This document shows positions 1 through 5,742 of a stretch of 12,173 nt of DNA, in pieces (position 1 is the stretch's first letter; every line of letters starts with the position of its first letter). The stretch lies in the NCBI GenBank assembly GCA_964431205.1, contig CAYSIX010000123.1, positions 1 through 12,173 on the forward strand, in the 5' to 3' direction. The notes beneath the pieces were generated by a model that did no database searches, was not told the DNA's origin, and was given only the letters and a program-made list of their open reading frames with translations. The position numbers and the translations under genes were made by a program. The stretch is from CAYSIX01 sp964431205. GTDB taxonomy: Bacteria; Planctomycetota; Phycisphaerae; Phycisphaerales; Phycisphaeraceae.

Positions 1-378
1 GTGCCGATCATCTGCGGCTACACGCACCGCGTCGGCGGGCAGTTCCGCTACGAGCTGGGCGTCACCGACGTCATCCGCCCCGAGGACTGGCAGGATCGGC
101 CCGACCCGCTGTTCTACATCACCGCGCGGTACACCCGTGCCATCGAGACGATGGTCCGCATGCGCCCGGATCAGTACCTGTGGGTGCACCGCCGCTGGCG
201 TCACCGGCCCCGCCACGAGGAGCAGGGCAAGCCCATCCCCCGCGCCCTGCGACGCCAGCTCGAAAGCCTGCCGTGGATGGACGACGAGCTGATGCACCGG
301 CTCAGCGAGCCCCCGCCGCCCCTGGCGAACCACACCGCCGCGGCGCCCGCCGGGCACGGCATCGGTCAGGCGGCCTGA
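1..378 (+). CDS. Lipid A biosynthesis (lauroyl/myristoyl-type) acyltransferase, C-terminal part
   Basis: This is the 3' end of a gene that begins outside the window; the GTG at base 1 is just the first in-frame codon. The visible 125 residues match the C-terminal third of LpxL/HtrB-family acyltransferases, which transfer an acyl chain from acyl-ACP to a lipid A precursor at the cytoplasmic face of the inner membrane. The diagnostic stretch is around residues 41-75: a helix ending in RAIETMVRMRPDQYLW followed by VHRRWRHRPR. This is the family's usual ending (E-x-x-I/V-R-x-x-P-x-Q-Y-L/W-x-H-R-R-W-K). The catalytic H-x4-D/E motif lies upstream and is not visible. The last ~45 residues are Pro/Ala-rich and low in complexity. 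The family is well supported, but the exact acyl chain and step cannot be assigned. It implies an LPS-type outer membrane. Confidence 0.85.
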   Translation: MPIICGYTHRVGGQFRYELGVTDVIRPEDWQDRPDPLFYITARYTRAIETMVRMRPDQYLWVHRRWRHRPRHEEQGKPIPRALRRQLESLPWMDDELMHRLSEPPPPLANHTAAAPAGHGIGQAA

Positions 379-426
379 GCCGCTCGCGCCCCACCCGGCG
401 CCAGCCCGGACCGATCGGCGGCTCGC

Positions 427-455
427 TTGACCGTCGGCCCCGGCCGTTCAATAAT
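427..455 (+). promoter_or_regulatory. Sigma70-like promoter of the response regulator gene
   Basis: TTGACC (427-432) and AATAAT (450-455) are separated by exactly 17 bp, and each matches its consensus hexamer at 5 of 6 positions. This stands out in very GC-rich DNA. Transcription would begin near 462, giving a leader of about 46 nt before the ATG at 508. The GTG-less upstream extension of the reading frame starting at 427 lies on top of the promoter, so that longer start is unlikely. No terminator with a T-run is evident between the acyltransferase stop (378) and this promoter. Confidence 0.6.
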
Positions 456-507
456 CGCCCGTCCCGTTGTGTCTGTGCGGACCGCTGCTGGAAGGACACG
501 GAGCGTC

Positions 508-900
508 ATGGTGGATCAGACCGAAGAGTTGCGGCTTGAGAACAAGAAGATCCTCGTCGTCGACGACGACGCCGAGGTGCGTGCGGCGATCGACCAGGCA
601 TTGCAGGCCGAGGGCGCCCTGACCCAGGTGTGCGGCGACGGCAATTCCGCGGTCCGCATCTGCGAGGCCGACCCGCCCGACCTGGTCGTCCTGGACATGA
701 TGCTGCCCAAGCGCTCGGGCTTCCTCGTCCTCGAGCGGATCAAGAAACTCGAGGGCGCGCCCCGCGTGATCATGGTCACCGCCAACGAGGGCAAGCGGCA
801 CCAGCAGTACGCCGAGACGCTGGGCGTGGACGGTTACATCCTCAAGCCCGTGCGTCTCGAGCGGCTGATCACGCTCGCCCAGCAACTGCTCGACGACTGA
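508..900 (+). CDS. Single-domain (CheY-like) response regulator
   Basis: The 130-residue protein is one receiver domain with no output domain. The acidic pair is D19/D20 (in VVDDDAE), the phospho-acceptor is D63 (VVLDMMLPKRSG), the switch Thr is T91 (MVTANEG), and the invariant lysine is K113 followed by Pro (ILKPV). It should be phosphorylated by a histidine kinase and act by protein-protein contact, as CheY, Spo0F or DivK do. The target cannot be told from the sequence. The ATG at 508 is chosen because GGAAGGA lies 11 bases upstream (490-496) with a GGAG closer in, and because a good promoter covers the alternative upstream start at 427. No histidine kinase gene lies in the window, so it is an orphan here. 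Confidence 0.93.
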   Translation: MVDQTEELRLENKKILVVDDDAEVRAAIDQALQAEGALTQVCGDGNSAVRICEADPPDLVVLDMMLPKRSGFLVLERIKKLEGAPRVIMVTANEGKRHQQYAETLGVDGYILKPVRLERLITLAQQLLDD

Positions 901-994
901 GCCGGGCAGGATCGCTCGGATCGGCATCGATCGCACCGTCACACCTCCCGCGACGCGGCGCCGGCCCCGGAGGGCTCTCATCACGGTCAGACGC

Positions 995-1492
995 GTGCCT
1001 CCCAACACGGTGTGGACCCTCGCGCGGGCGATCCTGCTGGCGATGCTGCTGGTCTGTGGCTGCGGCACGGCCAAAACCGAGCTGGTGGACAGCCAGCTCC
1101 TGAGCTTCGGGATCTCGCGACCGACGGCCGAGGTCCGCTCGGTCGCGATCGACCAGATCACCGACGAGGGCGCAACGGTCCGCCTGCACGTCGAGCTGAC
1201 CAACCCCAACGACGTGGCATTGCCGGTCAGCGAGACGCGGTACCGCCTGTCGGTGGGCGAGCACGTGTTCGAGTTCACGGCGCTGCCGCCGGTGACGATG
1301 CCCGCCGGCGGATCGCAGATGTTCTCGCTGACCGCGGCGTTCGCGGCCCCGGGCGAGTCGCTGCGCGGCCAGGAGTACGACCTGAGCGGGTGGGTGGTGT
1401 ACGAGCCGCCCGGCGAGATCCGCAAGATTCTCACGGATTCGAACATCCCGCTGCCGTCCATCGGCTTTTCGGACCGGGGCGTGCTGGAGTGA
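995..1492 (+). CDS. LEA14/WHy-domain-like putative lipoprotein
   Basis: A 165-residue exported protein. Residues 9-22 are hydrophobic (LARAILLAMLLVCG) and end at C23, a plausible lipid-modified cysteine, although V-C-G-C is not a textbook lipobox. From about residue 30 the chain resembles the LEA type-2/WHy beta-sandwich fold: a strand with alternating hydrophobics, then the characteristic N-P-N at 70-72 (VELTNPNDVALPV), and later strands ending in a Ser/Thr-supported hydrophobic segment. Bacterial members are small periplasmic lipoproteins linked to stress tolerance; the precise role is unknown. The start is uncertain. GTG 995 and GTG 1010 are in frame without a good Shine-Dalgarno sequence, whereas GGAGGG (969-974) sits 5 bases before an in-frame ATC at 980. 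It lies 94 bp after the response regulator on the same strand and may be co-transcribed with it. Confidence 0.7.
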   Translation: MPPNTVWTLARAILLAMLLVCGCGTAKTELVDSQLLSFGISRPTAEVRSVAIDQITDEGATVRLHVELTNPNDVALPVSETRYRLSVGEHVFEFTALPPVTMPAGGSQMFSLTAAFAAPGESLRGQEYDLSGWVVYEPPGEIRKILTDSNIPLPSIGFSDRGVLE

Positions 1493-1572
1493 GCGGCCGC
1501 GGCGCCGGCGTCGCGTGGCCGCGACCGGCCCGTACCGGCGGCGCCCCAGGCCCGACACCCGAGGCTTGAGCC

Positions 1573-3276
1573 ATGCATCCAGCGATCGACGACCGCCGAT
1601 ACCTGATCCCGTTCCGGGCGACGCTGCTGCCGCAGATCTTCACCGACGTGCTGGTCATCGGCGGGGGGGTGGCGGGGATGCGCGCGGCGCTGGCGGCGGC
1701 CAACGCCGACGGCGGGCACGACGTGATCCTCGTCGCCAAGGGCTCGATGCAGGAGTCGAACACGTATTGGGCCCAGGGCGGCGTGGCGGCGGTGGTCAGC
1801 GAGGACGACTCGTTCGACGCCCACGTGCGCGACACGCTCGACGCCGGCGCCGGCCTGTGCGACGAGCCGGTCGTCCGCGCCCTGGTCGAGGCCGCGCCGC
1901 GCCGCATCGCCGAGCTGATCGAGTGGGGCATGCCCTTCGACGCCTCGACGCCGGGCGATCCCGGCGCACACACGACGGCGGGGGGGCTGCTGCTGGGCCG
2001 CGAGGGCGGGCACAGCCACTTCCGCATCCTCCACGCCGACGGTGACGCCACCGGTCGCGCCCTGGCCGCCACGCTCCACCGTCGCGTCCTCGCCCACGAG
2101 CACATCCGGCTCTTCGACCAGTGCTTCGTCCTCGACCTGATCACCGGCAACGGCGAGCGCCCCGGCCGGTGCCTCGGCGCGATCACCCACCACCCCAAGT
2201 ACGGCCTGCAGGTCATCTGGGCCGGCGCCACCATCCTCGCCGCGGGCGGTTGCGGCCAGGTCTATCGCGAGTCCACCAACCCCGCCGTCGCCACCGGCGA
2301 CGGCCTGGCCATCGCCTACCGCGCCGGCGCCGAGCTGATGGACCTCGCCTTCATGCAGTTCCACCCCACCACCCTCTACATCGCCGGCGCCAGCCGCGCC
2401 CTGATCACCGAGGCCGTCCGCGGCGAGGGCGCTTACCTGATCGACCGCAACGGCCACCGCTTCATGCCCGATTACGACGATCGCGCCGAGCTGGCCCCAC
2501 GCGACATCGTCGCCCGCGCCATCCTCGCTCAGATGGCCACGATCGGGCACACCCACGTCTACCTCGACGTCCGACACCTCGGCCGCGACCGCTTCGCCCA
2601 GCGGTTCCCCGGCATCGCGCGCCTGCTCGAAAAGTTCGACATCGACCCCGGCACCCAGCCCATCCCGATTCACCCGTCGGCGCACTACATGATCGGCGGC
2701 GTCCGCGCCGACGCCCACGGCCGAACCAGCATCCCGGGCCTCTACGCCTGCGGCGAGGTCGCCGCCACCGGCCTGCACGGCGCCAACCGCCTGGCCAGCA
2801 ACAGCCTCCTCGAAGGGCTCGTCTTCGGCGAGCTCACCGGCCGGACCTGCCTCGAAGCCCTCGCCGACGCCACACGCTCGCCCGTCAAGATCGTCTCCGA
2901 CATCCGCCCCTCCAACCGCAGCGAGCTGGACCTGGCCGACGTCCGCTCCAGCCTCCGCAGCGTCATGTGGCGCCACGTCGGCATCCGCCGCGACGGCGCC
3001 CGCCTCCACGAGGTCCTCGAGATGTTCGAGTTCTGGGCCCGCTACACCATGGACAAGATCTTCGACGAGCGTGCCGGTTGGGAGGTGCAGAACCTGCTGA
3101 CCGTCGGCGCCCTGATCACCCAGGCCGCCCGCTGGCGCCAGGAAAGCCGCGGCACCCACTTCCGCACCGACCACCCCGACGCGCACGAGGCCTTCCGCGT
3201 CCACGACGTCTGGCACCGCGGCGGCGACCAGCCGCAGCGCGTGCCCGTGGCCGAACCCGAAACCGCCCGCTCTTGA
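1573..3276 (+). CDS. nadB: L-aspartate oxidase
   Basis: A 567-residue flavoprotein that oxidises L-aspartate to iminoaspartate using O2 or fumarate, the first step of de novo NAD synthesis in the cytoplasm. The FAD-binding dinucleotide motif is at residues 30-35 (GGGVAG), followed by the SNT-x-x-AQGG segment (62-70). Family active-site positions are conserved: H264 (QFHPTTLY), R310 (ELAPRDIVARAI, the counterpart of E. coli R290) and H371 (HPSAHYMIGG). The C-terminal FAD segment GE-x-x-x-TGLHGANR-x-ASNSLLE spans 394-414. The wording of these motifs and the TGLHGANR-ASNS block favour NadB over succinate dehydrogenase/fumarate reductase subunit A. The ATG has GAGG 8 bases upstream. nadA and nadC are not in the window. 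Leu/Ala/Val codons are mostly G-ending in the first ~170 codons and mostly C-ending afterwards. Confidence 0.95.
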   Translation: MHPAIDDRRYLIPFRATLLPQIFTDVLVIGGGVAGMRAALAAANADGGHDVILVAKGSMQESNTYWAQGGVAAVVSEDDSFDAHVRDTLDAGAGLCDEPVVRALVEAAPRRIAELIEWGMPFDASTPGDPGAHTTAGGLLLGREGGHSHFRILHADGDATGRALAATLHRRVLAHEHIRLFDQCFVLDLITGNGERPGRCLGAITHHPKYGLQVIWAGATILAAGGCGQVYRESTNPAVATGDGLAIAYRAGAELMDLAFMQFHPTTLYIAGASRALITEAVRGEGAYLIDRNGHRFMPDYDDRAELAPRDIVARAILAQMATIGHTHVYLDVRHLGRDRFAQRFPGIARLLEKFDIDPGTQPIPIHPSAHYMIGGVRADAHGRTSIPGLYACGEVAATGLHGANRLASNSLLEGLVFGELTGRTCLEALADATRSPVKIVSDIRPSNRSELDLADVRSSLRSVMWRHVGIRRDGARLHEVLEMFEFWARYTMDKIFDERAGWEVQNLLTVGALITQAARWRQESRGTHFRTDHPDAHEAFRVHDVWHRGGDQPQRVPVAEPETARS

Positions 3277-3349
3277 ACTCCAAGCGGCGGCGCCGCGGCA
3301 CAGCCACGGAGCGCAGGTCTCGACGCACCCACCCACGCCGGCGCCGTCC

Positions 3350-3425
3350 GCGAGGCGTTGCCTCGCGGCTTCAAGCCGCAGGCTGAGCGCAGCGACGCCC
3401 CGGACGCTCCCAGCGCGTTGGCGCT
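3350..3425. repeat. Cluster of tandem hairpins (REP-like) between nadB and hisA
   Basis: Several inverted repeats sit nose to tail. GCGAGGC (3350-3356) pairs with GCCTCGC (3360-3366) across a GTT loop; GCGGC (3365-3369) pairs with GCCGC (3375-3379) across TTCAA; GAGCG (3385-3389) pairs with CGCTC (3405-3409); AGCGC (3412-3416) pairs with GCGCT (3421-3425) across GTTG. No T-run follows, so it is not a typical intrinsic terminator. It could end nadB transcripts, protect their 3' end, or be a genome-wide repetitive palindrome. The rest of the 179-bp gap (3277-3349) shows only a 10-bp palindrome at 3287-3296. Confidence 0.55.
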
Positions 3426-3446
3426 CGCCGCCGTTTGCCCTATCGT
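3418..3446 (+). promoter_or_regulatory. Candidate hisA promoter, close to the start codon
   Basis: TTGGCG (3418-3423) and TATCGT (3441-3446) are 17 bp apart and each matches its sigma70 hexamer at 4 of 6 positions. The -10-like hexamer ends 9 bases before the GTG at 3456, so the transcript would have almost no leader. The -35-like hexamer overlaps the last hairpin of the preceding repeat cluster. Confidence 0.35.
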
Positions 3447-3455
3447 GACCCGACC

Positions 3456-4220
3456 GTGAGCAAACCGCCCGCCTCCCCCGCCACCCACGCCTTTGTCTTC
3501 CCCGCGATCGACCTGCGCGGCGGCCGCGTTGTCCGCCTGACCGAGGGCGACTACGACCGCCAGACGACCTACGGCGACGACCCGCTCGAACAGGCCCGCC
3601 GCTTCGCCGACGCCGGCGCCACCTGGCTGCACGTGGTGGACCTCGACGGGGCCCGCTCCGGGCGGATGCGCCACGTCGAGCAGATCGAGTCGATCTGCCG
3701 CCAGACGCCGTTGAAGATCGAGGTCGGCGGGGGGGTGCGGTCCGAGGGCGTGATCGACCGGCTGCTCCAGGCCGGCGTGCACCGCGTGGTGCTGGGCACG
3801 GCGGCGCTGAAGAACTGGGCCTGGTTCGAGGGGCTGATGGGCAACCCGACCTACCGCGGCCGACTCGTGCTCGGGCTCGACGCACGCGGCGGCCGGGTCG
3901 CCGTCTCGGGCTGGGAACAGGTCACCGAGCTGGACGCGACCGACCTGGCCCGGCGCGTCACCGACTGGCCCCTGGCCGCGATCGTCTACACCGACATCGC
4001 CACCGACGGCACGCTCGCCGGGCCCAACGTCGACGCCACCCGCGCGATCGCCCAGGCCACCGACGTGCCCGTCGTCGCCTCCGGCGGCGTCGGCAGCCTC
4101 GACCACCTGCGCGCCCTGCGCGCCCTGCCGCTCCAGGGCGTCATCGTCGGCAAGGCGCTCTACGAGAACGCCTTTACCCTCGAGCAGGCCATCGCCGTCT
4201 TCGAGAAACACGACGGATGA
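3456..4220 (+). CDS. hisA: Phosphoribosylformimino-5-aminoimidazole carboxamide ribotide isomerase
   Basis: A 254-residue (beta/alpha)8-barrel enzyme that catalyses the Amadori rearrangement of ProFAR to PRFAR in histidine synthesis. The two catalytic aspartates are D19 (PAIDLRGG) and D142 (LGLDARGGRVAVSGW). The paired phosphate-binding loops are visible as EVGGGVRS and VASGGVGS. The segment YTDIATDGTLAGPN (from residue 178) is typical of HisA rather than HisF. The GTG at 3456 gives the usual N-terminus with a short hydrophilic lead (about 12 residues) before the first beta strand. An in-frame TTG at 3435 is possible but lies on the likely -10 hexamer. There is no Shine-Dalgarno sequence before 3456, consistent with a leaderless message. 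Other his genes are absent from the window. Its stop overlaps the ATG of the next gene. Confidence 0.95.
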   Translation: MSKPPASPATHAFVFPAIDLRGGRVVRLTEGDYDRQTTYGDDPLEQARRFADAGATWLHVVDLDGARSGRMRHVEQIESICRQTPLKIEVGGGVRSEGVIDRLLQAGVHRVVLGTAALKNWAWFEGLMGNPTYRGRLVLGLDARGGRVAVSGWEQVTELDATDLARRVTDWPLAAIVYTDIATDGTLAGPNVDATRAIAQATDVPVVASGGVGSLDHLRALRALPLQGVIVGKALYENAFTLEQAIAVFEKHDG

Positions 4221-4519
4221 GCGAGCCCGAACCCCATCACGACAACGAGCCCAACCCGCTGCAGGGCTACTTCGACTGGCAGGTGACCACGCTCATGCTC
4301 GCGTACGACCTGCACGACCCGATCGATCGGGCGCAGGAAGACGAGGCCGTGCGACGCCGGCAGCGCGTCGAGCGGGAGGTCCGCGACCTGTCTTTGGCCC
4401 AGGTCCCGCGGGAGTACCTGGAAGACAATGACCGTGAGTGGACCCCCGACGTCATGCGCGCCATCACACGGGCGACGCTGCGGCGGGCCGGCGAGATCGT
4501 GAACACCGAACGCTCCTGA
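4217..4519 (+). CDS. Conserved-looking hypothetical protein, coupled to hisA
   Basis: A 100-residue, strongly charged soluble protein with no signal peptide or membrane segment. I do not recognise the family. The N-terminus (residues 1-15) is acidic with Pro and His. Residues 16-32 (PLQGYFDWQVTTLMLAYDL) form the only hydrophobic patch. The rest is Arg/Glu-rich and probably helical (from about residue 37 to 60, then 75 to 97). Its ATG overlaps the hisA stop in ATGA (4217-4220), so translation is probably coupled to hisA and the two share an mRNA. That does not by itself imply a role in histidine synthesis. High GC at third positions and a proper stop support a real gene. Confidence 0.75.
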   Translation: MSEPEPHHDNEPNPLQGYFDWQVTTLMLAYDLHDPIDRAQEDEAVRRRQRVEREVRDLSLAQVPREYLEDNDREWTPDVMRAITRATLRRAGEIVNTERS

Positions 4520-4549
4520 GACGCGGCTCATACAAACGAGGCGATCCGC

Positions 4550-5536
4550 ATGAAAGTGCTCTACATAGGCGGGACCGGCGAGATCTCCTACGCCTGCGTG
4601 CACGAGAGCGTGCGACTCGGCCACGACGTGACCGTCTTCAACCGCGGCCGCAACGACGAGCCCCTGCCCGATTCGGTGCGTGTCATCCACGGCGATCTGG
4701 ACGACGACGACGCCTACGCGAAGCTCGCCGACGAGGGCTTCGACGTCGTCTGTCAGTTCCTCGCCTTCGACCTGCCCCGCGTCGAGCGCGACCGCGACGT
4801 CTTCGGCACCCGCATCCGTCAGTACGTATTCATCTCGTCGGCATCGGCGTACCACAAGCCGCTGCCCACGCCGGTCATCACCGAGCGTATGCCGTTGAAG
4901 AACCCCTTCTGGGAATACAGCGCCAGGAAAGCCGCGATGGAGGCGGCGCTGATGAGCTGGCACGCCGAGGGCCGCCTGCCCGTCACCGTCGTGCGGCCCA
5001 GCCACACCTACCGCCGGCGGTTCCCCGTCGCGCTCGGCGGCAGCGACTTCATCGCCCACCGCATGCTCGCCGGCAAGCCCGTCATCGTCCACGGCGACGG
5101 CACCAGCCTCTGGACCGTCACCCGCTCCGAGGACTTCGCCCGACCCTTCGCCCGCCTGCTCGGCAACGATCAGGCCCTCGGCGAGGCCTACCACATCACC
5201 CGCGACGAGTCCGTGCCCTGGAACACCATCATGCGCGCCATCGGCGAGGCGCTCGGCGTCGAGGCTCAGCTCGTCCACGTGCCCTCCGACACGCTGATCC
5301 GGTACGAGCCGAAGTGGACCGGCCCGCTGCTCGGCGACAAGGCCGAGTCCGTCATCTTCGACAACACGAAGGTCAAGGCCATCGCCGGCGACACGGGTGA
5401 AACCGTGGACGTTGAGGAGGGCATGCGCCTCTCCGCCGATCACTATCGAAACCGTGCTTCGCTGGCCGAGCCCGACCCGGCGATGGACACGCTCTTCGAC
5501 CGCATCATCAACGACCAGCAGAGCCTGGGCGCGTAA
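4550..5536 (+). CDS. NAD-dependent epimerase/dehydratase family protein (extended SDR)
   Basis: A 328-residue Rossmann-fold protein. The N-terminal nucleotide-binding motif is GGTGEIS (residues 7-13), in which the usual third Gly of GxxGxxG is Ser. This variant is known in a sub-branch of the SDR family. FNRGR after strand 2 (about residues 30-34) suggests the cofactor ribose is gripped by Asn/Arg. A catalytic Ser (S97 or S99 in FISSASAY) and the Y-x-x-x-K pair Y123/K127 (YSARK) are present, so the active site looks intact. The C-terminal substrate domain resembles that of nucleotide-sugar epimerases and of CSP41-like proteins, so the substrate is not assignable. The ATG has GAGG (4538-4541) 8 bases upstream. 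It follows the hypothetical gene after 30 bp on the same strand, and converges on the cyclase gene. Confidence 0.88.
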   Translation: MKVLYIGGTGEISYACVHESVRLGHDVTVFNRGRNDEPLPDSVRVIHGDLDDDDAYAKLADEGFDVVCQFLAFDLPRVERDRDVFGTRIRQYVFISSASAYHKPLPTPVITERMPLKNPFWEYSARKAAMEAALMSWHAEGRLPVTVVRPSHTYRRRFPVALGGSDFIAHRMLAGKPVIVHGDGTSLWTVTRSEDFARPFARLLGNDQALGEAYHITRDESVPWNTIMRAIGEALGVEAQLVHVPSDTLIRYEPKWTGPLLGDKAESVIFDNTKVKAIAGDTGETVDVEEGMRLSADHYRNRASLAEPDPAMDTLFDRIINDQQSLGA

Positions 5537-5598
5537 CCGCCGGGGAGAAACCGCCAAGCCGCCGGGAGCGCCGAGAAAGAGTCTTCCAGAGGACGTGT

Positions 5599-5742
5599 TC
5601 AGGTCGTCGAGAGAATCCAGAAGATCAGGCCGATGAGCCCGCCGAGGATCGCGACCATGAAGAGGACGGCGAGGGCCGCGGCGAGGCGCCGACGGGGCCG
5701 GGGTTGTGGCCGGAGGCGCCGAACCCCGGGAGGGGCGAGATC
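5599..5742 (-). other. Orphan reading frame encoding a transmembrane helix, no canonical start
   Basis: Directly after the cyclase stop, one minus-strand frame reads DLAPPGVRRLRPQPRPRR, then a strongly hydrophobic run (LAAALAVLFMVAILGGLIG, continuing LIFWILSTT) and a TGA at 5601-5599. A basic segment followed by one ~25-residue hydrophobic helix is a typical small or tail-anchored membrane protein, and third positions are almost all G/C as in neighbouring genes. The frame is open from about 5793 but has no ATG, GTG, TTG, CTG, ATT or ATC before the ATG at 5658, which would give only MVAILGGLIGLIFWILSTT. It is in +1 register relative to the cyclase. It may be a frameshifted C-terminal extension, a gene with a damaged start, or chance. 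Confidence 0.3.

Noticed and set aside
427..507. Upstream extension of the response regulator to 427
   Set aside because: It would translate the promoter hexamers and add 27 residues absent from receiver domains; the ATG at 508 has a ribosome-binding site.
919..932. GATCG/CGATC hairpin after the response regulator as a terminator
   Set aside because: A 5-bp stem with no T-run; the sequence around it is just repeats of the GATCG word.
3435..3455. TTG start for hisA at 3435
   Set aside because: It overlaps the -10-like hexamer and adds residues not seen in HisA. GTG 3456 fits better, although neither has a Shine-Dalgarno sequence.
448..3885. Very long open frame on the minus strand (over 1,100 codons) opposite the response regulator, nadB and hisA
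   Set aside because: It is the mirror of GC-rich codons on the + strand. Its translation is low-complexity Arg/Ala/Gly/Val-rich without any domain, while the + strand genes there have clear families and active sites.
4550..5536. Assigning the SDR gene as the hopanoid gene hpnA because shc is adjacent
   Set aside because: The genes are convergent, not co-transcribed, and the GGTGEIS variant and C-terminal half do not single out HpnA.
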